Origin: Diplocarpon mali
Lineage: Eukaryota > Ascomycota > Leotiomycetes > Helotiales > Drepanopezizaceae
Assembly (NCBI GenBank): GCA_024741835.1
Contig: JAENRP010000493.1
Span: 1-24,688 of the forward strand
Reading direction: 5' to 3'
DNA length: 24,688 nucleotides
The notes under the pieces were generated by a model that saw nothing but the letters and a program-made list of their open reading frames with translations, was not told where the DNA came from and made no database searches. The position numbers and the translations under genes are program-made. Position 1 is the first letter of the stretch. Every line of letters begins with the position of its first letter. Below are positions 1 through 10,589 of this stretch, piece by piece.

Positions 1-3000
1 ATTCTAAAGACTAGCTTTTATAAGACTATCTTTAAGATAGTTAAATATTAGCTAAGATTTTAAAATAAAGGGCATTTTTAAAAGAATATCATTTGAAGAA
101 TTCTCTATTATTAAAAAGTTAATATAATTAACGATTCCTTTGACTCTAACCTTTACGTTTTTTACCTATTTATTAAAATTGTATTTCGATCTAAAGATAG
201 TTGAATAAATAAGGAGTCGATCGCTAACAATTATTAATTAAGCTATTTCTGCCACTTTTCTAATTATTATATTAACTTTTAAACTATAATTGATTAAAGC
301 TTTTACTTTAACTAATTCTTTTATAAAATAAATAATAATAGGGCTTTTTATTACAATTACTAAATAATTTCGATTAATATTCTAAGATATTAAAGCTATT
401 GCTATAATATTATAGTACCTTTAAGTTCCTTTGTTTTCTATAATCTAAAGACATTTGATTAAGGCTAGGTGCTTCTTAGAGTTCTTTTATATTATAATTT
501 CCATTTCCTTATTATTATTTAAATCTTTAAAAGCAACTAGGATATGCTTTTCTAGCACTTTATTAAAGCGTTTAATTAAACTAAATAGGTCTTTAAATAT
601 AAGGTTAATTTGCTAGGCTATAATATTCTCTATAGCTTTCTCTATTATAGTTAAACTAGCGTATTTATTAATGAATTTCTCCTATTTTAATATCTGTCTC
701 TTTTGCTTAAGGTCAAGGGTCTGCGTAATAACTTCGACTTCTTAATATTTAAGCTTAAAGCCATCTTTATCTATTATATCTTTAATTAATTCGTTTGCTA
801 TATTGGCTTTATCCTTATCTACTATAGTTCTAGATTATTAAATATCTTTTAGCATTTGGACTCTATATTTAGATTCCTAAGTTGTATGCATTGATTTTTA
901 GACTTTAGCTAGTTTTATTAGTATTAAAGGAGTAGTAGATCTAGAAAGACGCCGAGTATTCTAAGGGTTTTTAAATACAAAAGTAGTATTAATATTAGCA
1001 GATATATTATTATTAATCCACTTTAAAATAGAGATTCCTCTGACTTTAGTAGTAGTCTAATTCGAAGTTTAATTAATAAGCACTCCTTTAGGTAGATTGC
1101 TAGCTAGACTTATATATATATAAGTTAAGACCTTAGAGTTGATTTTAATAATATGCTTCTATTTGGCTAAATCCTTATCCTACTTTATACTGTATATTAT
1201 TATTTAAATAGTTTATAGCTATAAATGATTCTAGTGTTTTTTAATAAGGATAGTATCTAGCCTAGGATCTCTAATGCAAAGCATCCTATACTTATTAATA
1301 TATATAACCCTAGTGTTAATAAAATAAAGGAAAAGAGGGCAATTATTATAGTACTTATATAAAGCGCAGTTAGGTTTTTCATTATTATAAAAGTTGTAGG
1401 TTAATTATCTTCTATTGCCGTTTCCTTAATACCCTATAGTATTAATATTAGCAAAGTGCTAGTTAAGATCAATTCCTCCTTCTTTAGCTAGCTATTATAT
1501 TCTTATATTAGCTAGTTATTCTGAATGATAAGAAGTAGGAGTCTAGTAATAGGAACTATTAAGTTGGCTTATAATAGCTGAGTTTTGCTTATTACTAAAT
1601 TAAGGAATATACTATTTTTCCTATAAGAGATTATTAATCTTAGTTTCTAAGCTTTAGATTTAGAGTTTTGCAAATTAGGTCTTAAGTTCCTTAATTTTAA
1701 GGTTAGATCTTACTTTTAAATTAGGCCTACAAGTGAAAGGTATGATTATTAGGTTCTTCTTTACCTCTTTTATAACTTCTAAGGCTTTTAAGTGTTCTTA
1801 GACCAGACTCTTAAGGTCTTTAGTATAAAAGGGAGTAAGGGCTTTTTCCTATTCTATAGTATTAATAGTTCTCTTATTAAGATCTGATTTTAAAGTAAAG
1901 GCTAAGAATTCCTTAAATAAGATAAAGGTTATAAGGTTTTACTTATCGATCTTAAAATGCTTAATAATCTTATTTTAAAGGCCAATAGGTAATTTAAGTA
2001 AGAAAAGGCAGCCTCTTTTAACTTTACTAAGTATTTTCTAGCTAATTAAAGTATTCGATATATAAGTAAAAGTCCAATAGTAGTTCTTAAGTTCCTTAGG
2101 AGTATAAGTAATTAGAATAAATTCCTTTAAGAAAGCTAAGGTATTGCGAATCTACTATCTATCAAATTTATAAAACTCAGATTTAAAGGCCTTAATAAGG
2201 AGTTCTTATAAACTATGAGTTTTCTATTTAAAGAGGGATTTAATAATATCCTTACTTATATGATTATAATAGTAAGGAAGTTAAGAAATCATATCTTCTT
2301 ATATAATACTAAAATCGTAATAAGTTTCCTTATATTACTTAAGGAAATTAGTAATATTAGCGCCTATAAAGTAAGGAGCGCTAAAGGAACTAAGAAAGGG
2401 AAAGTGATTAATAATAGCCTTAAATGCAACTATTATTATTTTATACTAACTATCTAAGTTAATAGAATTTATAAGAGGCAAAGGAGAAGCTTTGATATTA
2501 TAAGATTAATTGCTAAAAGGAGTACTTCGAAATTCAAAAGGGCTTAAAGAACATTTAAAATCCGAATCAATCTTAAAGTGATTAAGACGAGTTTGAAAAG
2601 ATTTAAATAAAAGGTTAGTAAAAAGTTTAAAATTATTATTATTTTTAATATTTTCTAATATTAATATTAAAAAAGTAGGTAGTAGTCCTAAGTTATTTAA
2701 AGATGTCTTTTTATCCTTTTACTTATAAGCTAAGCTTAAGAGTAGAATTCCGGATTCTATTAAAAGTTTAATCTAAGTTTATTAAAAGATTTTAAGTAAG
2801 TATTAAATAGCTAATAGGAGTATTATAACTAATTATAATAAGATAAGGTTTATTTAATTAAAGACTAATTTCTAAAATAAGATTTATATTTAAGATTCTT
2901 CTTAGCCTTTAGGCTAATATCTATTAGTCCTTAGAATAAAGGGGTCTTTAGAGACGATTCTAAGGCAATTTTTAAAGTTCTATTAAGCTAAGGCGGCTGA

Positions 3001-3030
3001 ATTATCAGATTCGGATTTTTAAAGATTCTA
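1..3030 (-). pseudogene. Gypsy-A-type gag-protease fragment (left copy), truncated by window edge
   Basis: A decayed Gypsy gag followed by protease, read in one minus-strand frame. The Gag core reads GANITNFL (about 2365-2340) and later KAFKSEFYKF (about 2185), matching the N-terminal capsid region of fungal Gypsy Gags. A Cys-rich segment near 1335-1400 reads YNFYNNEKPNCALYKYYNNC, where several Tyr look like RIP-converted Cys. The protease lies at about 450-60: ALINYS at 300-283 stands where ALIDxG is expected, so the catalytic Asp is Asn (codon 291-289), and NDILLKMPF near 100 fits the protease C-terminal part. The N-terminal limit is uncertain; the same frame is coherent back to about 2760 and plausible to about 3030. 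RT would continue left of base 1. Stops are almost all TAA/TAG. Family recognition is from memory of fungal Gypsy proteins. Confidence 0.62.
1712..1734 (-). repeat. Dispersed 23-bp quasi-palindromic motif, copy in gag
   Basis: On the minus strand this copy starts ACTTGTAGGCC and ends AAAAGT. It is read in the gag frame as TCRPNLKV, comparable with TCGLRLRV and IRKPSLQV at the copies within the unknown ORF. It has the same 23-bp length as the other copies in this window. Confidence 0.5.
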
Positions 3031-3891
3031 AAGAGGCACTTCTAATTAGAGTTTGCGCTTAATATTACTTAAGTACTTAAAACTATTGCTATTTAAGATT
3101 GCTATTATAAGGTTTACCAAACTTTTCATATTAGGAAGCCGAAAATTCCGAAAATCTCGGAGTTAAGGAAGAAAATAGGGGTTTTTAAAGCAGAGCTAAA
3201 AAGGGAAAATCTAAGGTTATTAATAGTTGCTAAATGAAAATCGATAGTTTTAAGTAATTAAGCGATTAAGGATAAGGGTTTTAGAGTTAATTAAAATGCT
3301 ATAAGTGTTTCAAAGACGTATTTTAAAGGCCGGTCTCTTATTTACAAATTAAGAGATCGATAAGGTTATATAAGGACGGAAATCTTAAGAAATTGGTCTT
3401 TGCATAGGTCATTAATATAAAACTAAAGGGAGATAATATAAGAATAGGCCTAAGGGAAGACCTAAAAACAAAAGGAGGAAGCACTATAAGCGGGCTCTCT
3501 TAGATAAGATATTAAGAATAAGTCCTAAGTATAAGGTATATTTAGTACTTATAGCAATGCGCGCTATCTCTATATATAGAAGATGGCCCTTTTATCCTCC
3601 TACCGTCTTACGCCGATTATATAATATATGTTATAGGACCTATCCATCTCAAGTCTCTATACTATAATTGGTAAATAACAATTATCAAAGGTAAGGACGA
3701 TATTTCAAAGGTAAGCATTAGAAAGTTGCATACAAAGGGAATAATCAAAGAATAAATCATATAAAGAGTAAAGTAAATAAAGAATATATATAGAATAGAA
3801 TAATAGGTTAAGAATAAAGAGGTGTAAGTATATAGAAAGTAGATAATCCTAAAAAATTCAATATTTAATTTACAATCTCTTTAAATAGTTT
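3031..3891. other. Unassigned AT-rich stretch; possible LTR/leader of the left Gypsy element
   Basis: This lies upstream (minus-strand sense) of the left gag and downstream of the unknown ORF, where a 5' LTR, primer site and leader would be expected. A TATA-like run occurs near 3570-3580 (minus strand TATATATAGAGATAG). I could not find a second copy of any part of it in the window, so no LTR boundary can be fixed. The minus frame shared with the neighbouring ORFs carries stops at about one codon in ten here, higher than in the flanking coding regions. No RNA gene is visible. Confidence 0.35.
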
Positions 3892-4111
3892 TCAAAGGGG
3901 GAGGTAGACTATAATTCTCTAAATCGAGTCGACTCAATTATCAGTTCTATTATCACTTTAGAGTCTTCTTCTCTTATATTAGTTCTCATTTTTCAACGAT
4001 TTCTTAACTTTAAGGACCTCTCTTAAAGGATCTTCTATTAATACCCCTAGATTTAGTAACCAAGGTTCATCCGGACTATCTTATAAGCTTAAGTCAGCCG
4101 AGTCCAACCTT

Positions 4112-4134
4112 ACTTGTAGGCTAGGCTTGCGAAT
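4112..4134 (-). repeat. Dispersed 23-bp motif, copy 1 in the unknown ORF
   Basis: Minus strand: ATTCGCAAGCCTAG then CCTACAAGT. It is read in the ORF frame as IRKPSLQV. Compare the Copia repeats, whose frame reads TLRPGPQV. Confidence 0.5.
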
Positions 4135-4996
4135 TAGTCTTAGCATTTTTAAGCTTAAGGGTAAAAATAAGGGATTAGTTCCCAAATTAGGATCTAACGC
4201 TATACTAGTATCTTAGTTTATCTCTTTTCTAAATTTTCTTATAATAATGCCTTTATCAATTAGTACATTAGGCTCTTAGATAGCATTTACTTTATTACAT
4301 TATTCCTAAGACTTAAGTCTATAAAGAAGCAACTTAATATTTATAATATTCGTCCAGGCCTTAATAAAGGTATTAAAGAGCTTCTAATTATATTCTATAA
4401 GGTGGATTTTCAATTTGTCTTTATTAAATAAAAACAACTCCTATACTTTAATTATAACCAATAGATCTATTTAAAAGCGTCGACTAATAATAGCTTTAAA
4501 GAGGCTGCCGCAGTTCTTAAGATAAAAAGCTGCCTTAAAAGGTATAGTGGTTCTATTTGCATTAATCTATCAAAGTACTAGGGGTTACTCTAAAGCAAAG
4601 ACTAAAAAGATAAGATCAGAGATTCGAATCTCATTTTCTAAGGTATTCTTATTATAAATAGCTATATAATTATTATAAAAGGCTATAAAACTACCAGTCC
4701 TATAAGAATTATCTAAAAGTATTTTAAAAAGGTATCCCTATTTTATTATTATTATAATTGGATTACTATTATTAGTAATAAGTCGTAAGATCTCCTTTCG
4801 CTTCAATTTTATAATCATTTAAGCTAGTTAAGATTTTAAACCAAGTGCTTAAGAAGTCTATCGACTTATCTTCTTTGCGAATAGAGTAAGTTTTATATTC
4901 GATTAAGAGCCGATCTACCTATTAAAGCTTCTTAAAGCAGGTCCTTATCCGATTAATAGGATTTGATAATCTAAAACTTGCTTTCTAATAAAATTG

Positions 4997-5019
4997 ACTT
5001 ATAGGCTAAGACTGCGAGT
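4997..5019 (-). repeat. Dispersed 23-bp motif, copy 2 in the unknown ORF
   Basis: Minus strand: ACTCGCAGTCTTAG then CCTATAAGT. It is in frame as TRSLSL*V, where the stop is a likely CAA-to-TAA change. Confidence 0.55.
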
Positions 5020-6382
5020 AATAATCGGAATTTCTTTATTAATAGCACTTGCATCTCTCTTTATTAAAACGACTTAATTATAAAGACTAAGGCCAATCAA
5101 TTAAAGAGGTTCAAGGTAGGCTATAAGCTAATAGGTTCCTCTACTTTTTACTATTATAGCTAAGAGGTAGAGTCTATAGTACATTTAAAGAACTTATTAA
5201 GTAAGATTGAATATTATATTATAGAGAAAATAAGAAGGTATAGAGGTTATACTATCTATAAAGTAGAAGTAATAAAGATACATCTCTACTTCTTATCTTA
5301 TAATAAAAAGGAATATACTTATAAAAGCACTATCATTAGTAGTAAAATTATCGGTTAAGAAGCAATATCCAAAGGGTTTAGGTATTACAATTGACCCTTC
5401 TTCCTCTATTTCCTCCTACTATTTATTACTTAATAATATTAATAAGAAGGAATTATTCCATTTAATCGGCTTTAACGCTTTTAAGGCTTTAGAATCAGCT
5501 TTAAATTTTATAGTACTTAAAGATGCCTCTATTATTAATAAGTTAGATTTATATATCCTTAAAGAGATAAAGAACTAATTATTAAAGTAGATTAGAAAAA
5601 GATTAATATCTTCTACTATATAAAGAAGTTTAAAGTATTTAATAGTTTTATTAATATTAAATCCTTTATAATTAAGACTATAGTAAACCGAAAGAGAGCG
5701 AATATAAAGGTCGCAAAGTCTTCTTCCTTTAATTCCTACGCTAGGAAGATACTATCAAAAGCGAGTTTTTATAGCAGAGGATATCTGAATATTATATTAT
5801 TCTTTAAGCTTAAGGTTAAGAATAACCAATTGAGGCATATTGCTATAATTACAAATGTCTTAATTAATAGATTCCTCTTTGCATTCTCTTTCTTATAAAA
5901 TAAAATAGTCTCGCTTAGCATCTAAGAGACTAGGTTCTTAACTTCTATAATTATTAAAGAATTAAATAATATATATAAAGGCGAACTCGTTTAAGATAAG
6001 CTATTAAATCTATTTAATAGCTCTTTTAATTATCTTTAAAGTAATAGGAATAAGGTCTTCCTTTATATTGTCGTTTTTAAAACAGTTATATATAGATATA
6101 AAGAAGTTAAGAACTAGCTCCTTTAAGTTATTAAAGAAGGAGTCTAATTAAGCGCGCAATCCTTTAATTTCAAATTGTAAATTAGCTAAAATAGCTATTA
6201 AACGATCTATCCTTCTTAAAGGTCGAGCTAAAATAAGTCATTTAGCTAAAGGAGAGTCTTTTAAAGATTCTGAAAATTTTAAAAAGGCTATACTAAGCGT
6301 TTAAGCAATTTATTTAATAGCGGTTTTTAAAATCATTTTAATAAAAGGTAAGTTAAGTCTAGTTTTAAAATTCTTATTTCTA

Positions 6383-6405
6383 ACTCTTAGTCTAAGACCG
6401 CAAGT
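6383..6405 (-). repeat. Dispersed 23-bp motif, copy 3 in the unknown ORF
   Basis: Minus strand: ACTTGCGGTCTTAG then ACTAAGAGT. It is nearly the same as a unit of the Copia array near 20950 (ACTTGCGGTCCTGG then CCTAAGAGT). It is in frame as TCGLRLRV. Confidence 0.6.
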
Positions 6406-7317
6406 TAAATCATATAGCTTAGCACTTATTATATCTTTAAGCTAAAAGGCGAATTTTAAAGCAAGCTTAATTATAAATAACTAATTCTCTTCTTTATTAT
6501 TAAAGAAATCTCGTCTAAACCTTAGTATAGGAGTCTAGTTTTCTTTTAAAATAAGCAAACTATAAGTAGAAGTATAAAGCCTTAGTATATTAATAATAGT
6601 ACTATTAGGTAGGGTAATATTTATAGCTTAATTTAATCTTTTTATAGCCCTATTAGCTACTATAAGTACTATATTAGATAGGCCTATAAATCTGCGATTA
6701 TAAATTCGATTACTTCAAAATTTTGCTACTCCTTCTTAAATAATAAAGAAATTGAGAATTTGAATAGCTTTAGCTATAGGAATGTTTTCCTTAAGAATTT
6801 TTAATAATACTCGCCTTCTATTATTAGAATCAATATTTATTAGAAAGTATAAACGAAATAGGAGTCCTCTCTTATTAATAGCTAAATTATCTAATTATTA
6901 AATAGATTCTTCCCTTTTATCTTAATCTATTTTAAAAGTATTAGCTAAGGTTATATATTAATCTGCGTCAGTTAAGAATTCCTTTTTAAAAATTCCCTTT
7001 AGTCTTAATTCTTTAATTAAGAAGTTGTCAAATTGGAGAATTCCAAAGGCTATATAGGTTAAAAGGTTGCTAATAGCATTCGCATAAGCTAAAAGGAGTT
7101 TTTATTACTCTATATCTCCTAAGGCTACGTAGGTCGATTTGAAGCTCTCTAATAATATAATAGCTTTACTTTCCTAAGAGAAGTTTATAACTAGTACTTA
7201 TTTATCCCTTATTATAATAGACAAAACCATTTATGAGTTCTTTAAAGGCATATTACTTATAAAAGATAAGGAGTATAAATAAGAGATTTCAATAGGGTAT
7301 AAGAGTTGAAAGGGCAT

Positions 7318-7640
7318 ATAAGCTGCAATAGGTTTACTATATATATATTAAGGAAATTGGACTTTTTATTTATTATTTAAGGAAAGTAATAGGAATGCTA
7401 TAATTAAAGGCTAATTTTAAAAATATAAAATAAGTCAAAGTAGGCAAGAATTTAAAGTAATCCTAAAAGATCCATATTTTAAATAATAAAGGAGGCGACC
7501 TTACCGAAAATATAAAAATAAGGATTAAAGGAAGGTAGGACAATTAATAAGCTAAAAAATCGTTTAATATTCCTATCTATATTCTTTAGATATTTAAAGA
7601 ATAATAACTTAAGGTCGCAATTAGTTAGGTATTTTAGCAT
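7318..7640. other. Spacer between Gypsy-A pol end and the unknown ORF
   Basis: Very AT-rich. The pol frame runs on through it into the unknown ORF without a shift, but with stops at about 15% of codons. It is therefore either non-coding or a Gln-rich linker. A 9-bp inverted pair (7495-7503 and 7610-7618) is the only structure I see. If Gypsy-A has its 3' LTR here it cannot be recognised without a second copy. Confidence 0.35.
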
Positions 7641-9080
7641 TCTTTACTTATAGGACTGGCTTATAGGTTTAGTTGGAAAAATCTTAGTCTTTATCTAAGG
7701 GTTTAAAATTGCTTATATTGCTATCGGTTCTTATAAAAGATTCGGAGGTTATATCAATTTCTGATTCGTCTTTTAAAGGGAATAAAGTCTAATCGCATTA
7801 ATAAAATCACTTTAGTCGATTGGCTATAAAGGTTCCTTTAATATCGACTCTATTAAGTTCCTAAAGAGAATAGTATCCCTTTTCCTTTTGCTTAAATTTA
7901 ACCTTAAATAGGCCAAGCTATTAATAGTCAAGTTTAGTATTTACTAATATATTAATACTTCTTATAATATTATAAATTAAGATAAGATCATCTTTTTAAA
8001 TAGGGTAAGTCTTAAGTACTTTAAAAGCAGCCTATACTTCCTTAGCTTTTTCCTAATATCATTTCTTTTATAAGATAATCTCTTCTATATCTATATCTTA
8101 GAGCTTAAGTTATTAGCATCTTATTATAAGCAAATCGGAACGGTTCTAAATTTGATTATAATCGAACAATCTTTAAATAGGCTATTAGGATTTAAAAGGG
8201 AGCTATGCCTCTCTACTATAAATAAGGAAAAATAGTATAACTCCAATTGATTTATAAATTATTATTCGATAAGTAAAGAGTATTTTATAAAAGTGTTTTA
8301 TCTAATTCTTAAATCCTCTATAGGTAACTTTAAATAGCCTCTTAAGAATATTGCAATATCCTCGCTTTATTACTCTATTAGCTTTCGAATTATACGCTAA
8401 GATTTAAACTTATTTAATACTATATTTTCGCGAAAAAGCTTCAACTACTCCTTTATTTTCAAGGCCTCTATTAATAGTTAGTCTATTAAAAAGTCTATAG
8501 CAATAGACCATATCTTCTTAAAGGAACTTTGCAATAAATTCAAAGTTAGTAAATCTTAATAGTTATCCTTTAAGCTATCTTAATAGGTCTTCCTTTATTA
8601 GAATAAAATATATAATCCTATTTTCAATTATTAATACTTATATAATATTAAGACTGACTTTATAAAAAAGGCCTAATAGCTAGGTTAGGAATAAGGGATT
8701 CTCTTTATAACTAGGTTTTCATTTCTAATAAGAGATACAAATTTTTATAAAGGCTTTATAGTTCTTAAAAGAACCCTTTTAAAAGAATTTCCTTAAGAGT
8801 TAGTAGTAGGTAGACTTAGCTCCTTAGTAGTTAGTTTCCTTATAAATATCCTAGATAGCCTTAGCCTTTAGTTTTTCATTATTTAAGTAGAGTTATATAA
8901 GGAATAAGTTATTACTCCTTTTAAATAATCGTCTTCCTTATATTAGATAAATCAAAGCTTTAACTTTGAATTTTTAAAAATCCTTAAAAGCAACTATCTT
9001 TAATTATTTAAGTGTAATTAAAAATTTTGCGATTTCTTTAAAGTCATTTAAGTAATTAAGTGATAAAATTCTCTTATTTG

Positions 9081-9103
9081 ACTCGCAGGCTAGGACCAAG
9101 AGT
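9081..9103 (+). repeat. Dispersed 23-bp motif, copy in Gypsy-A integrase region
   Basis: Plus strand: ACTCGCAGGCTAGG then ACCAAGAGT, directly followed by CGAGTC. It lies between RNase H and the integrase zinc finger. Unlike the other coding copies, the pol frame crosses it in a different phase (GTRLLVLACES). Confidence 0.45.
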
Positions 9104-9958
9104 CGAGTCCCTTTAAAGCGATATATCGATAGATAATTAACTTTATTCTCTACCTATTTATTAATATCTATTTCGTATTCTTTAATCAAATTAAAGGGGT
9201 AAGGGCGAGTTCTTCTTAAAAGGCTATTTATAATAGTATTTTTCATTCTTAGAATATATTTGACTTTAAAGTCCATTAGTCTTATTTAAGCAATCTATTT
9301 TATTAGTAAGGCTTTAGGTAGGTCGCTTATAGCTTTATTTAATTATTCTACTAGTACTTTAGCATTAGTTTCAAAGATAAAGTAAGTACTATAAAAGTTA
9401 CTTCTTATCTTTTTTATTACTTTTAAAGCTCTTTTACATTCTTGTTTAATAGTATTATACTTTATCTTTGCTAGATTCTAAAGACTACTTTCAAAGCGAG
9501 CTAAATGTCTTTTCTATTAGCTATCAGTTTATTAAAGGATAGTACCTTATCCAATTAAGCTTACGTTAACTATTAATATAATTGGCCTAGCGTTAGCTCT
9601 ATAGTCTATTTTAATTAGATATAGCACTTTAAGTAACGCTTACTTTAGTTATTTTATAGCCTTTATTTAGGGTTCCTTCTATTAAAACTCAGCCCCTTTC
9701 TAAAATAAGGCGTAAATAGGTGCTGCCTTTTTAGCAAAATCCTTAATTTAAATGCGATAGTATACTATAATGCTAATAAACGCGCGGGCTTCTGCTATAT
9801 TATTATACCTCTTCTATTTATCGATTTTAAGTACTTTAGCCCTTTAAGGACTTCAGCTATTAGAATTAGTAATAAAACTAACAATTTCTATTAATAGAAG
9901 ATAGTATTATAACTTTAGATTAACTGTTACTCTTGCCCTTTCGAATTGTATAAGCACT

Positions 9959-9963
9959 TAGTC
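9959..9963. repeat. Target-site duplication of the chromovirus, left copy
   Basis: TAGTC directly abuts TGTAAC, the first bases of the LTR. An identical TAGTC follows the right LTR at 23632-23636. Confidence 0.9.
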
Positions 9964-10279
9964 TGTAACGATACAGAACCGCCAAAGTGCGAGATCAAGT
10001 ATAAGAGCAAGAAGTGGTGCAAAAGGCGTATTCTATAGGTCTAATACGAAGGAAACAAAGAAGTTAGAGAGCCCTCTCTATAGGAGAGTCCTTCTCCCTT
10101 ATATATATCAGCAGCTTAAGGCTCTTTGCCCGTTTATATAATATTATATAAGAATATCCTTTTACACCTTTAAAGTCGATTTGAAATAACCCTATATCAA
10201 ATCGAGATTGTAAAACCTTAAAATGCTATAAATGCCATACTCTTAGGTAATTGCATTAGTTAGGGGTATAGCTATTATA
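9964..10279 (-). repeat. Chromovirus 3' LTR (left)
   Basis: Starts TGTAACGATACAG and ends GCTATTATA, where the right copy has GCTGTTACA. It is 316 bp, alignable without gaps to 23316-23631. A TATA-like run is at 10098-10108. The segment AAACAAAGAAGTT at 10053-10065 is complementary (on the minus transcript) to the presumed primer site at 17206-17218. Confidence 0.92.
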
Positions 10280-10294
10280 CTACTTTCCCCCTTT
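10280..10294 (-). other. Chromovirus polypurine tract
   Basis: On the minus strand AAAGGGGGAAAGTAG lies immediately upstream of the 3' LTR, the standard position of the plus-strand DNA primer of LTR retrotransposons. It independently fixes the element's orientation. Confidence 0.88.
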
Positions 10295-10589
10295 GAGAAC
10301 GCTTGCCTATAAGCGTTAGTAGGTTATAACGATTTTTATATAATAATATGCTTAGCGCGTTATTATACAAATAGTACTATTCTATATTTGGTTTAGCGTA
10401 AGTCGCGTTATATACTTAAATTTGTTTTTCCTCTTATAAGATCTTCCTTCTTTAATATAACAATTATATATAATTGCATAGGTCCCTTACTCCTACTACT
10501 ATAGCGTAGGGCTAATATATAGTAGTAGAAACAATTACTACTACTACTACCAACTACTATAAGTAAGTTTACCCTAGTCTAGGGTCGAA
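10295..10589. other. Chromovirus 3' untranslated region with hairpin
   Basis: A non-coding stretch between the polypurine tract and the antisense ORF. A perfect 7-bp stem (AACGCTT / AAGCGTT, 10298-10304 and 10311-10317) with a 6-base loop sits next to the polypurine tract. A short TAC/ACT trinucleotide run occurs near 10535-10560. A plus-strand promoter for the antisense ORF could lie here, but I see no clear one. Confidence 0.4.

Larger units (their letters stand above)
3892..7317 (-). pseudogene. Large decayed ORF (1,141 codons) of unknown function
   Basis: One minus frame from ATG 7317-7315 (a second ATG is at 7251) to TGA 3894-3892, exactly divisible by three. It has about 63 internal stops, nearly all TAA/TAG, roughly 5.5% of codons. 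That matches the expected Gln+Trp content after RIP. The complementary plus frame has stops at about 18% of codons, so minus is the coding strand. I do not recognise the family. Readable stretches include LRLKGIFKKEFLTDAD and DSNNRRRVLLKILKENIPIA early, KLYDLTCGLRLRVRN (about 6400), GSIVIPKPFGYCFLTDN in the middle, and NEIRISDLIFLVFALE, LIDKGIIIRKFRKEIN and DSPDEPWLLNLGVLIEDPL near the C-terminus, followed by a basic KRRRL. No zinc knuckle, RT, DDE or obvious recombinase motif was found. It lies downstream of Gypsy-A pol, on the same strand and in the same frame. It could be an extra ORF of that element, another transposon gene, or a host gene caught in RIP. Confidence 0.6.
7641..9963 (-). pseudogene. 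Gypsy-A pol, 3' part: RT end, RNase H, integrase
   Basis: Continuation of the pol at 24688-23637, split by the chromovirus. It is in one frame throughout. Order on the minus strand: RT thumb/connection with EARAFISIIVYYRI (about 9800) and KKAAPIYALF; RNase H tail with FIFETNAKVLVE (about 9395-9360; Asp to Asn in the usual ETDA) and MKNTIINSLLRRTRP (about 9220), equivalent to the fungal GKKHTAADGLSRRPR block. The integrase zinc-finger region has KAIQDIHEETGH-like remnants near 8850. In the integrase core all three catalytic acids appear replaced: VSLN, INRGLENKG and KANRVIKRG stand where Asp, Asp and Glu occur in relatives. The C-terminal module has LGLFKVKFKQKEKGYYSL and DIKGTFIANRLK (7915-7820). 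Integrase would be nuclear and would insert the cDNA. It is non-functional as read. Confidence 0.8.

Noticed and set aside
2215..2457. Plus-strand open frame of 80 codons
   Set aside because: It lies over the left gag, whose minus frame carries recognisable Gag sequence. The plus peptide has no family features.
3629..3680. 52-bp segment with TGTTAT/ATAACA inverted ends, as a mini-LTR
   Set aside because: Too short for an LTR, no second copy, and short AT-rich inversions are expected by chance here.
3893..3907. Plus-strand polypurine-like run CAAAGGGGGAGGTAG resembling the chromovirus tract
   Set aside because: It would need a plus-strand element to its left, but the coding there is on the minus strand. 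It also falls in the last codons of the unknown ORF.
7495..7618. 9-bp inverted repeat GCGACCTTA / TAAGGTCGC as ends of a Gypsy-A LTR
   Set aside because: No TG...CA boundary, no second copy and no polypurine tract next to it; not enough to call an LTR.
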